Part shown: piece after piece, positions 1-9,331 of the stretch
Position numbering within the stretch: the stretch's first letter is position 1
Layout of the letters: each line of letters opens with the position of its first letter
From: Streptomyces misionensis
Lineage (GTDB): Bacteria; Actinomycetota; Actinomycetes; Streptomycetales; Streptomycetaceae
NCBI RefSeq assembly: GCF_007896895.1
Contig: NZ_VOGW01000199.1
Coordinates: 1 to 39,490 of the forward strand
Reading direction: 5' to 3'
DNA length: 39,490 bases
Translations under genes and position numbers: made by a program
The notes under the pieces: model-generated
Database searches by the model: none
The model's input: the letters and a program-made list of their open reading frames with translations, nothing else
Told to the model about the DNA's origin: nothing

Positions 1-7
1 AGCGGGC

Positions 8-616
8 ATGGCGGAGCGGACACGGGCCTGGGACCTGCGCGACCGGGCGGACCACGCACCCCGCACACTGTGCTTCGGCCCCCGTGACCTCGTCGTCCTC
101 AGCGGACTGCCCGGCAGCGGCAAGTCCACGCTGATGCGCCGTGCGGTCGCCGGCCGCCGCATCGACTCCCAGGACACCCGCGAGCGCTTCGCCGCCCGGC
201 TGCCCCGGTGCCTGCCGTACGCCCTCTACCGACCCCTGGTGCGCGCCGCGCACTACCTCGCGCTGCGCCGCGCCCTGCGCACCGGACCGGGACTGGTGGT
301 GCACGACTGCGGCACCCAGCCCTGGGTGCGCGCCTGGCTCGCCCGCGCGGCCCGGCGCGCCGGCGGCACCCTGCACCTGGTCCTGCTGGACGTGCCGGAG
401 CGGACCGCCCGCGCGGGCCAGCGCGAACGCGGCCGCGGCGTCTCGCGGTTCGCCTTCGGCCGCCACCGCCGCACGACGGCCCGGCTGCTCGGCGCGGTGC
501 AGCGCGGCGAGCTGCCCGCGGGCTGCGGCTCCGCGGTGCTGCTGGACCGGCCCGCGGCGGACGCGATACAGCGGATCGTGTTCAGGGGGTGCGGCTCCGT
601 CACCGGCAACCGTTAG
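8..616 (+). CDS. AAA/P-loop ATP-binding protein (kinase-like)
   Basis: A 202-residue protein with a clear Walker A loop, GLPGSGKS, at residues 33-40, preceded by a hydrophobic beta strand. A second hydrophobic strand near residue 125 (LVLLDVPER) is followed by an Arg-rich stretch resembling the lid of small P-loop kinases. The fold fits the AAA_33/zeta-toxin-like group of ATP-binding proteins that phosphorylate small substrates, but no substrate can be named. The start at 8 lies only 7 bases from the window edge with no in-frame stop before it, so the true start may be upstream. It reads in the same direction as the SseB-like gene 42 bp downstream, so the two may be cotranscribed. Confidence is good for the P-loop and low for the reaction. 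Confidence 0.72.
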   Translation: MAERTRAWDLRDRADHAPRTLCFGPRDLVVLSGLPGSGKSTLMRRAVAGRRIDSQDTRERFAARLPRCLPYALYRPLVRAAHYLALRRALRTGPGLVVHDCGTQPWVRAWLARAARRAGGTLHLVLLDVPERTARAGQRERGRGVSRFAFGRHRRTTARLLGAVQRGELPAGCGSAVLLDRPAADAIQRIVFRGCGSVTGNR

Positions 617-658
617 CCTTCATGGTCCCAGCAGTGGTTCCCAGCAGGCGGTAGGCAG

Positions 659-1444
659 ATGGACTTCCCGGCGGACATTCCCGCGGACTTCCCGGCACAG
701 GCGCACCCCCACCCGCACGGCGGTTGGCCCGGCAACGAACTGGAGGAGGTGCTGTCGGCCTCCCTCGGCATACCCGCGGCGGGCGGCCGGATCATCGAGG
801 TCCTCGGCCGCAGCTTCCTGTGGGTGCCGCTGCCCAACGGTGGCGGTCCGGGCAGCGGCCCGCTGGACCTGCCCGGACTGGAGATCGACGGCCAGGCGTA
901 CGTCCCGGTGTTCAGCTCCGAGGAGCAGCTGCGCCAGGCGACCGGCTCCCACATGGCGTACACCATCGCCCCGGCCGTGGAGTTCGCCCGCGGACTGCCC
1001 CCGCAGGCCGGCATCGCGGTCAACCCCGGCGGTGTGGTCGGCATCCCGCTGCCGCCCGAGGCCGTGGCCGAGCTGTGCCGCGCCGGCCGCACCCCGCTGG
1101 ACGGCCCGGCCGGCGGCGGCCGCGTCCGCCTGTTCGAGCCCGACTGGCAGGACGACCCGGTCGACTTCTTCTCCGCCGCGTCCGCCGAGTTCGCCGCGAC
1201 CGGCGTGGTGCGCACCGCCCGCCGCTGCCTGGCCGCCATCGAGACGGCCGACCCGGTCATGTTCGTCGGCGTCGAACTCTCCCAGTGGGAGGGCGACTTC
1301 CGGGCCGTCCCGCTGGAGGCCCTGGGCCGCGCCCTCGGCCAGGTCCCGGTCCGGTGGCCGGTCAACCTGGTCCTGTTGGACGTCACGGACGACCCGGTCG
1401 CGGAGTGGCTGAAGTCAAGCGTCCGACCCTTCTACGTTCAGTAG
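659..1444 (+). CDS. SseB-family protein (enhanced serine sensitivity type), first copy
   Basis: A 261-residue soluble protein with the SseB layout: an N-terminal domain with a VPVFSSEEQL strand-helix segment (about residues 82-91) and an IAVNPGG motif, then a C-terminal domain ending in DDPVAEWLKSSVRPFY. This closing motif is shared with the next gene (DDHDPVVMWM...RPFY), so the two are paralogues or share the C-terminal domain. In E. coli SseB overexpression raises serine sensitivity, but the molecular role is not established. The ATG at 659 begins MDFPADIPADFP. Shine-Dalgarno pairing is weak. A TAGCCT box at 614-619 could be its -10, giving a leader of about 33 nt. Confidence in the family is high. 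Confidence 0.85.
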   Translation: MDFPADIPADFPAQAHPHPHGGWPGNELEEVLSASLGIPAAGGRIIEVLGRSFLWVPLPNGGGPGSGPLDLPGLEIDGQAYVPVFSSEEQLRQATGSHMAYTIAPAVEFARGLPPQAGIAVNPGGVVGIPLPPEAVAELCRAGRTPLDGPAGGGRVRLFEPDWQDDPVDFFSAASAEFAATGVVRTARRCLAAIETADPVMFVGVELSQWEGDFRAVPLEALGRALGQVPVRWPVNLVLLDVTDDPVAEWLKSSVRPFYVQ

Positions 1445-1490
1445 GCCGGGCACCCGCGTACGGACAACGAGGCCCGGGCCCATCGGCGCA

Positions 1491-1496
1491 TAAGCT
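1491..1496 (+). promoter_or_regulatory. Candidate -10 box before the second SseB gene
   Basis: TAAGCT fits the TANNNT -10 pattern. It would start transcription about 37 nt before the GTG at 1540. I see no convincing -35 element, so this is a weak candidate. Confidence 0.25.
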
Positions 1497-1539
1497 GTCT
1501 CCACACGCGGGACATGATGAAAAAGAAGGGCATGACAAG

Positions 1540-2352
1540 GTGAGCGCCACCCACAGCGGAAGCGTCGAACACACGCTGCGCCACGTCACGCCCGGACGCT
1601 ACGACGCCTACGAAGCCCTCCTGCGCGCCCTCGCCACCCCCTCCGCCGGCCAGATCTGGATGCTGCTGTGGCACGGCCAGGCCGGCTCCCCGGACGCCCA
1701 GTACGGGGACATGGAGGTGGAGGGCTTCCACTACGCCCCCTGTGTGACCTCCGCCCAGGAACTGTCGGCCAGCGGCTGGAACCGTTCCTACGAGGTGATC
1801 GACGGCCTGGACGTCGCCCGCACCCTCTACCCCGACCACTACGGCCTCTGGCTCAACCCGCACGCCCCCGGCGGCGGCGTCGGCATCCCCTGGCTGGACC
1901 TGCGCCGCATCGCCACCGGGCTGGACCGCCAGCCCGCCGGACCACTGCGGCTGTCCGAACCCGGCATCGAGATCCCGCAGTTCTACGCCCTGCTCGCCCA
2001 GCACGCCCACCGCACCCCCGCGCTGCGCTCCCTGCGCCGCGCCTGGGTGCAGCCCGCGCTCGGAGCGCCCTACCTCGCCATCGGCCTCGACCTGTACGAC
2101 ACCTCGCCGGCCGCCGTCGACTCGGTGCGCGCGATGATGCAGCAGTCCGTCGGCGCCGTCCCGGAGGGCCTTGCCGTCTCCACGGTCGCGCTGACCGACG
2201 ACCACGACCCGGTCGTGATGTGGATGCGGGCCAACGCCCGCCCGTTCTACGACCGCGAGGCCCACGCCGCGGCGCCCGCCCCCGCGCCCCGGCCCCAACT
2301 CCGGGCCCATGCGCCGGGGTACGGATATCCACCGGTGCACGGCGGTTACTGA
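1540..2352 (+). CDS. SseB-family protein, second copy
   Basis: A 270-residue protein. The frame is open far upstream, but coding-like sequence begins at GTG 1540 (VSATHSGSVEHTLRHV), preceded by a GAAGGG ribosome-binding site about 10 nt away. The body has the SseB features: an LLWHGQAGS strand, a GVGIPWLDLRRI segment parallel to GVVGIPLPPEAV of the upstream copy, and the C-terminal WMRANARPFYD motif. It differs from the first copy in ending with a Pro/Ala/Tyr-rich tail of roughly 30 residues (PAPAPRPQL...GYGYPP), probably disordered. It lies 95 bp after its paralogue, consistent with a shared or adjacent transcription unit. Function is not known beyond the family. Confidence 0.82.
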   Translation: MSATHSGSVEHTLRHVTPGRYDAYEALLRALATPSAGQIWMLLWHGQAGSPDAQYGDMEVEGFHYAPCVTSAQELSASGWNRSYEVIDGLDVARTLYPDHYGLWLNPHAPGGGVGIPWLDLRRIATGLDRQPAGPLRLSEPGIEIPQFYALLAQHAHRTPALRSLRRAWVQPALGAPYLAIGLDLYDTSPAAVDSVRAMMQQSVGAVPEGLAVSTVALTDDHDPVVMWMRANARPFYDREAHAAAPAPAPRPQLRAHAPGYGYPPVHGGY

Positions 2353-2646
2353 GCCACCGCCGGTACGGGCGCCCCTGAGGCCGTACCTCCCGAACCGCGG
2401 CATTGCGGCGTTGTGTCCCAACTGCCCCGTGTCCGGGGGGCGTTACCCACTGTTCGGATAACGGAATCCTCCGGAGTGCATCACGGTTGCGCATACTTTC
2501 ACCGTCAGCTCTGGCGAGTGATCGCAAAGACGCTGAAGACTCCCCACTCAGACATGAGGCCCAGCCTCGTGATCGATGGCAAGTCGACAAAGCCGCAAAC
2601 CGCGGCAGCGCAGGCCGGTCACCACCGGCGAGAGGGGTCGCACATC
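2353..2646 (+). other. Intergenic region upstream of the peptide transporter operon
   Basis: A 294-bp gap that should carry the promoter of the five-gene transport operon. Visible elements are an inverted repeat CGTTA (2441-2445) / TAACG (2459-2463), an 8-bp palindrome CTCCGGAG (2469-2476), and a TACTTT box at 2494-2499 that fits a -10. The frame of the permease is open through part of this region, but the downstream GTG with its ribosome-binding site is a better start. No RNA gene was recognised. Confidence 0.4.
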
Positions 2647-3645
2647 GTGACCGCACCGATCGAGACCACCGGGGCGGCAGCCGACGCGCAGCCGGAGGCT
2701 GTGCTCGCGGGAGCCGACAAGGGGCGGATCGAGGGTCGTTCCCTGGGCCAGATCGCCTGGGCCCGGTTCAAGCGGGACAAGGTCGCCGTGGCCGGCGGGG
2801 TCATCGTGATCCTGCTGATCCTCCTGGCCATCCTCTCGCGCCCCGTCCAGGCCCTCTTCGGCCTCGACCCCAACGCCTTCCACCAGGACCTGATCGTGCC
2901 CGACACCTCGCTGCCCAAGGGCAGTTGGGGCGGCATGAGCATGGACCACCCGCTCGGCGTGGACCCCAAGTTCGGCCGGGACATCGCCACCCGCGTCCTG
3001 GAGGGCTCCTGGGTCTCCCTGGTCGTCGCCTTCGGCGCCACGATCCTGTCCAATGTGATCGGCGCGATCATGGGCGTGATCGCGGGTTACTACGGCGGCC
3101 GTGTCGACTCGATCATCAGCCGGCTGATGGACGTCTTCCTCGCCTTCCCGTTGCTGCTGTTCGCCATCGCGATCTCCGCCACCCTCCAGGGCGGCGCCTT
3201 CGGTCTGAACGGGCTGCCGCTCCACCTCGCGGTGCTCATCTTCGTGATCGGCTTCTTCAACTGGCCCTATCTGGGCCGGATCGTGCGCGGCCAGACGCTG
3301 GCCCTGCGCGAGCGCGAGTTCGTCGACGCGGCCCGCGGCATGGGTGCCAAGGGCCCGTACATCCTCTTCCGTGAGCTGATGCCGAACCTGGTCGGCCCGA
3401 TCATCGTCTACTCGACGCTGCTCATCCCGACCAACATCATCTTCGAGGCGTCCCTGAGCTTCCTCGGCGTCGGCATCCAGCCCCCGCAGGCCTCCTGGGG
3501 CGGCATGCTCCGCGAAGCGGTCACCTACTACCAGGTCGATCCCCAGTACATGATCGTGCCGGGCCTGGCCATCTTCATCACCGTCCTGGCGTTCAACCTG
3601 CTCGGCGACGGTCTCCGCGACGCTCTCGACCCGCGCAGCCGCTAG
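2647..3645 (+). CDS. Peptide ABC transporter permease (DppC/OppC type)
   Basis: An inner-membrane permease of the DppC/OppC family, 332 residues from GTG 2647. That start begins VTAPIETTGA and has a GAGAGGGG ribosome-binding site about 9 nt upstream. The OppC N-terminal cytoplasmic segment GRSLGQIAWARFKRDKVA leads into the first membrane helix (VAGGVIVILLILLAIL). A large extracytoplasmic loop and four or five more helices follow. The EAA coupling loop, which contacts the ATPase, is visible as EFVDAARGMGAKGPYILF. The C-terminal signature FNLLGDGLRDALDPR is typical. It is the first gene of the operon, 52 bp before the binding protein. This C-A-B-D-F order differs from the classical A-B-C-D-F. 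Confidence is very high for the family; the peptide size preference is unknown. Confidence 0.95.
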   Translation: MTAPIETTGAAADAQPEAVLAGADKGRIEGRSLGQIAWARFKRDKVAVAGGVIVILLILLAILSRPVQALFGLDPNAFHQDLIVPDTSLPKGSWGGMSMDHPLGVDPKFGRDIATRVLEGSWVSLVVAFGATILSNVIGAIMGVIAGYYGGRVDSIISRLMDVFLAFPLLLFAIAISATLQGGAFGLNGLPLHLAVLIFVIGFFNWPYLGRIVRGQTLALREREFVDAARGMGAKGPYILFRELMPNLVGPIIVYSTLLIPTNIIFEASLSFLGVGIQPPQASWGGMLREAVTYYQVDPQYMIVPGLAIFITVLAFNLLGDGLRDALDPRSR

Positions 3646-3697
3646 GCAGCCAGAGAGCCCATCAAGTTTCCGATCAATGGAGGGGAAGCAGACCATC

Positions 3698-5446
3698 ATG
3701 CGAAGGTCAGCGCTGGCCGCGGTCGCGGCCATCGGCTCCGCAAGCTTGCTGCTCGCAGGCTGCAGCAAGGCCGATGACAACAAGGACACACCGAAGGCGG
3801 CCGGCGCCAACGCGGCGACCAAGGGCGTCGTCAACGCGTCCGACAAGAAGGGTGGCACCGTCACCTACGAGATGTCGGACGTGCCGGACTCCTTCGACCC
3901 CGGCAACACGTACTACGCGTACATGTACAACTTCAGCCGCCTCTACGCGCGTCCGCTGATGACGTTCCAGCCCGGCGCCGGTCCCAAGGGCAACACCCTG
4001 GTCCCGGACCTCGCCGCGAGCAAGGGTGTCGCCAGCGACGGCGGCAAGACCTGGACGTACAAGCTGCGCTCCGGTCTGAAGTACCAGGACGGCACGCCGA
4101 TCACCTCGAAGGACGTCAAGTACGCCGTCGAGCGGTCCAACTTCGCGCGTGATGTGCTCTCGCTCGGTCCGAACTACTTCCAGCAGTTCATGAAGGACGG
4201 CGACAAGTACAAGGGTCCGTACAAGGACAAGAGCGCCAAGGGCCTGTCCTCGATCGAGACGCCGGACGACAGCACGATCGTCTTCCACCTGAACCGGGCC
4301 TTCCAGGAGTTCGACTACCTGGTCGCCACGCCGCAGACGGCGCCGGTGCCGCAGGCCAAGGACGACGGCGTCGACTACATCAAGCACATCGTGTCCTCCG
4401 GCTCGTACCAGTTCCAGAGCTACCAGGAGGGCAAGCAGGCCGTCCTGGTCCCGAACAAGAACTGGGACCCGAAGACCGACCCGCTGCGCAAGCAGCTGGC
4501 CAGCAAGATCGTCGTCAACCTGAAGGTCAACCCGGAGACGATCGACAAGGACCTCCAGTCCGGCGACGCCACCGTCGACCTCGTGGGCACCGGCGTCCAG
4601 GCCTCCACCCAGGCGGACCTGCTCAACTCCGCGGACGGCAAGGCCAGCACGGACAACACCTACGGTGGCCGTCTGGTCTACGCGGCGATCAACACCAAGC
4701 TGAAGCCGTTCGACAACGTCGCCTGCCGCAAGGCCGTCGAGTACGCCATCGACAAGGTCTCCGTGCAGACCGCCCTGGGCGGCCCGATCCGCGGTGACGT
4801 CGCCTCCACCGTGCTGCCGCCGGACATCACCGGCTACCAGAAGGCGGACGTCTACGCGACCGCGGGCGGCAAGGGCGACATCGCCAAGGCCAAGGACCAG
4901 CTGAAGGCCTGCGGCCAGAAGACGATCAACACCAACATCACGGCGCGGTCCGACCGCCCGGGTGAGGTCGACGCGGCCACCGCGATCATCAACTCGCTGA
5001 AGAAGGTCGGCATCAACGCCACCCTCAAGCAGTACCCGGCGGGCAAGTACTTCACCGACTACGCGGGTGTGCCGAGCTTCACCGAGAAGCAGAACATCGG
5101 TCTGATGATGATGCAGTGGGGTGCCGACTGGCCCTCCGGCTACGGCTTCCTCCAGCAGATCCTGAACAGCAAGGCGATCAGCCAGTCCGGCAACACCAAC
5201 CTGTCGCAGTACTCGAACAAGAAGGTCGACGGCCTGCTCGCGCAGGCGATCGCCGAGCCGGACACGGCCAAGCGCAACGCCCTGTACGCGCAGATCGACA
5301 AGCAGGTGATGGACGACGCCGCGCTGGTCCCGCTGACCTACTTCAAGGTTCTGCTGTACCGCTCGCCGTACGCCACCAACGTGGTCTCCACGGCCGCCTT
5401 CAGCGGTCAGTACGACTACCTCAACCTCGGCACCACGAAGAAGTAG
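3698..5446 (+). CDS. Peptide ABC transporter substrate-binding lipoprotein
   Basis: A 582-residue extracellular solute-binding protein of family 5 (SBP_bac_5). The ATG at 3698 is preferred over the in-frame start at 3677 because GGAGGGGAAG lies at the right distance and the protein then opens with a proper lipoprotein signal: RR near the N terminus, a hydrophobic core, and lipobox LLAGC with Cys22 as the lipidated residue. The mature N terminus is Lys/Asp/Ala-rich, a typical linker. Family features include the SFDPGNTYYAYMYNF segment, WTYKLRSGLKYQDGTPITSKDV, and a late QWGADWPSGYGF segment. It captures peptides outside the membrane and delivers them to the two permeases. A strong hairpin follows the stop codon. 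Lysine codons are unusually frequent here, as expected for a highly expressed lipoprotein. Confidence 0.95.
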   Translation: MRRSALAAVAAIGSASLLLAGCSKADDNKDTPKAAGANAATKGVVNASDKKGGTVTYEMSDVPDSFDPGNTYYAYMYNFSRLYARPLMTFQPGAGPKGNTLVPDLAASKGVASDGGKTWTYKLRSGLKYQDGTPITSKDVKYAVERSNFARDVLSLGPNYFQQFMKDGDKYKGPYKDKSAKGLSSIETPDDSTIVFHLNRAFQEFDYLVATPQTAPVPQAKDDGVDYIKHIVSSGSYQFQSYQEGKQAVLVPNKNWDPKTDPLRKQLASKIVVNLKVNPETIDKDLQSGDATVDLVGTGVQASTQADLLNSADGKASTDNTYGGRLVYAAINTKLKPFDNVACRKAVEYAIDKVSVQTALGGPIRGDVASTVLPPDITGYQKADVYATAGGKGDIAKAKDQLKACGQKTINTNITARSDRPGEVDAATAIINSLKKVGINATLKQYPAGKYFTDYAGVPSFTEKQNIGLMMMQWGADWPSGYGFLQQILNSKAISQSGNTNLSQYSNKKVDGLLAQAIAEPDTAKRNALYAQIDKQVMDDAALVPLTYFKVLLYRSPYATNVVSTAAFSGQYDYLNLGTTKK

Positions 5447-5473
5447 CAGCCCCGGAAGGCAGGTGAAGGCATT

Positions 5474-5505
5474 GGTGCCCGCGGGCTTCGCGGCCCGCGG
5501 GCACC
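5474..5505 (+). promoter_or_regulatory. Perfect 13-bp intercistronic hairpin
   Basis: The arms GGTGCCCGCGGGC (5474-5486) and GCCCGCGGGCACC (5493-5505) are exact complements around a 6-base TTCGCG loop. It lies 27 bp after the lipoprotein stop and 13 bp before the next permease start. There is no T-tract, so it looks less like a full terminator than an mRNA-stabilising or attenuating element, as is common after the binding-protein gene in ABC importer operons. Confidence 0.75.
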
Positions 5506-5518
5506 AGCGCCGGTCCCC

Positions 5519-6526
5519 GTGATCTCGTACATCCTCCGCCGGACGTTCGCGGCAGTGATCCTGCTGCTGGTCGTCACCGCGGTCACCTTCGCCATCTTCT
5601 TCCTGCTGCCACGGCTCGTCGGCCAGACAGCGGACCAACTGGCGCAGCAGTACATCGGAAAGAGCCCGTCGAAGGCGGACATCGCCGCGGTCAAGCACAA
5701 TCTCGGTCTGGACCAGCCCGTCTACGTCCAGTACTGGCACTTCATCAAGGGGATCGTGGTCGGCACCGACTACAACCTCGGCCCCAAGACGGTGCACTGC
5801 GACGTTCCCTGCTTCGGCTACTCCTTCAAGGATCACGTCGCGGTCTGGTCGCAGCTCACCTCCCGCATTCCGATCACCCTCTCGCTGGCCGCGGGTGCCG
5901 CCGTGCTCTGGCTGCTCTCCGGTGTCGCCGTCGGTGTCGTCTCCGCGCTCAAGCCGCGCTCGCTGTTCGACCGCACCTTCATGGGCGTCGCCCTCGCCGG
6001 CGTCTCGCTGCCCATGTTCTTCACGGGCAACCTGGCGATCCTGCTCTTCACCTACAAGTGGCCGATCTTCGGCCGCACCTACGTCCCGTTCACCGAGAAC
6101 CCGGCGCAGTGGGCCAACACCCTGTTCCCCGCGTGGTGTTCGCTCGCCCTGCTGTACTCCGCGATCTACGCCCGGCTCACCCGCTCGGGCATGCTGGAGA
6201 CGATGAACGAGGACTTCATCCGCACGGCGCGCTCCAAGGGCCTGCCCGAGAGCACCGTCGTCGTCCGGCACGGCCTGCGGGCCGCCCTCACCCCGATCAT
6301 CACCGTCTTCGGCATGGACGTCGGCCTGCTGCTCGGCGGCGCCGTGATCACCGAGTCGGTCTTCTCGCTGCCCGGCATCGGCCAGTACGCGGTGCAGGGC
6401 ATCACCGACAACGACCTGCCGAAGATCCTCGGCGTGACCCTGCTCGCCGCCGCCTTCGTCGTCATCGCAAACCTCCTGGTGGACGTGCTCTACGCCGCCG
6501 CCGACCCGCGGGTGAGGCTCTCGTGA
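5519..6526 (+). CDS. Peptide ABC transporter permease (DppB/OppB type)
   Basis: A 335-residue membrane permease of the DppB/OppB family, partner of the DppC-type gene at 2647. It opens with the classic N terminus ISYILRRTFAAVILLLVVTAVTFAIFF, i.e. first helix immediately at the start, so GTG 5519 is the natural start despite no good Shine-Dalgarno sequence close by. Periplasmic loop (QTADQLAQQYIG, GLDQPVYVQYWHFIKG), several helices, and the coupling loop EDFIRTARSKGLPESTVVVRHGL are visible. It has a cysteine-bearing insert HCDVPCFGYSF near residue 95-105, likely extracytoplasmic. The last bases overlap the following ATPase gene by 4 bp (GTGA), indicating translational coupling. Confidence 0.95.
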   Translation: MISYILRRTFAAVILLLVVTAVTFAIFFLLPRLVGQTADQLAQQYIGKSPSKADIAAVKHNLGLDQPVYVQYWHFIKGIVVGTDYNLGPKTVHCDVPCFGYSFKDHVAVWSQLTSRIPITLSLAAGAAVLWLLSGVAVGVVSALKPRSLFDRTFMGVALAGVSLPMFFTGNLAILLFTYKWPIFGRTYVPFTENPAQWANTLFPAWCSLALLYSAIYARLTRSGMLETMNEDFIRTARSKGLPESTVVVRHGLRAALTPIITVFGMDVGLLLGGAVITESVFSLPGIGQYAVQGITDNDLPKILGVTLLAAAFVVIANLLVDVLYAAADPRVRLS

Positions 6527-7604
6527 CCGAACTCTCCAAGACCGCCACGGACGAGACCGCGGGCGACAAGGCGCCGTCGGCCTTCCTGGAGGTCCGCGAC
6601 CTCAAGGTGCACTTCCCGACCGACGACGGCCTCGTGAAGTCCGTCGACGGGCTCTCCTTCTCGCTGGAGAAGGGCAAGACCCTCGCCATCGTCGGCGAGT
6701 CCGGCTCCGGCAAGTCCGTCACCTCGCTCGCCGTCATGGGCCTGCACCGGCTCGGCGCGCGCGGCAAGAACGTGCAGATGTCCGGCGAGATCTGGCTCAA
6801 CGGCAAGGAACTGGTCGGCGCCTCCCCGGACGAGGTGCGCAAGCTCCGCGGCCGCGAGATGGCGATGATCTTCCAGGACCCGCTGTCCGCGATGCACCCC
6901 TACTACAAGGTCGGCGACCAGATCGTCGAGGCCTACCGGGTGCACCACAAGGTCAGCAAGAAGGTCGCCCGGGCGCGCGCCATCGAGATGCTCGACCGCG
7001 TCGGCATCCCCGAGCCGGCCAAGCGCGTCGACGGCTACCCGCACGAGTTCTCCGGCGGCATGCGCCAGCGCGCCATGATCGCCATGGCGCTGGTGAACAA
7101 CCCCGAACTGCTGATCGCGGACGAGCCCACCACCGCGCTCGACGTGACCGTCCAGGCGCAGATCCTCGACCTGATCCGGGACCTCCAGAAGGAGTTCGGC
7201 TCCGCGGTCGTCATGATCACGCACGACCTCGGCGTGGTCGCCGAGATCGCCGACGACGTCCTCGTGATGTACGGCGGCCGCTGCGTGGAGCGCGGCCCGG
7301 CCGGGCAGGTCTTCGAGAAGCCGCAGCACCCCTACACCTGGGGCCTGCTCGGCTCGATGCCCCGCATCGACCGCGAGACCTCCGAACGGCTCATCCCCGT
7401 CAAGGGCCAGCCGCCGAGCCTCATCAACGTCCCCTCGGGCTGTGCCTTCCACCCGCGCTGCCCGTACGCGGACATCCCCGCGGACAATGTCAGCCGCACG
7501 GTGCGCCCCGAGCTGGAACCGGTCGGCGCCGGACACTGGTCCGCCTGCCACCTGTCGGCCGAGGACCGTGAGCGGATCTGGACCGAAGAGATTGCGCCGA
7601 AGCT

Positions 7605-7608
<4 letters not shown>
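6523..7608 (+). CDS. Peptide ABC transporter ATPase (DppD/OppD type)
   Basis: A 361-residue ATP-binding subunit. GTG 6523 overlaps the upstream permease stop by 4 bp. Walker A GESGSGKS is at residues 58-65, the signature is FSGGMRQR, Walker B is LLIADEPTTALD with the catalytic Glu, and the switch His is in MITHDLGVV. The C-terminal oligopeptide/dipeptide domain has the GCAFHPRCPYA cysteine motif and a final Cys in ACHL, which in this family can coordinate an iron-sulfur cluster. It hydrolyses ATP on the cytoplasmic face as a heterodimer with the next gene. It ends in another 4-bp overlap, so permease B, ATPase D and ATPase F are tightly coupled. Confidence 0.96.
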
Positions 7609-9230
<1,622 letters not shown>

Positions 9231-9250
9231 CCCAGAAGAGGGCGCGCAAG

Positions 9251-9301
9251 GGCATGTACATGCCTGAACGGGAGAGTGCAGAGTCGTCCGTGTCCGACAC
9301 G
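9251..9301. promoter_or_regulatory. Two palindromes upstream of the M1 peptidase gene
   Basis: GGCATGTACATGCC (9251-9264) is a perfect 14-bp palindrome. CGTGT-ccg-ACACG (9289-9301) is an inverted repeat, 30 bp before the peptidase start. Both have the size and symmetry of dimeric regulator sites. Which regulator might bind is unknown. Confidence 0.45.
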
Positions 9302-9331
9302 TGATCGGTACACGCTCGAAAGGGACGACTC

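Noticed and set aside
3707..6271. An 854-codon open frame on the minus strand opposite the peptide importer genes
   Set aside because: It is antisense to two well-supported genes, and its translation is a Val/Gly/Arg/Asp-rich low-complexity product of GC-biased third positions, with no domain.
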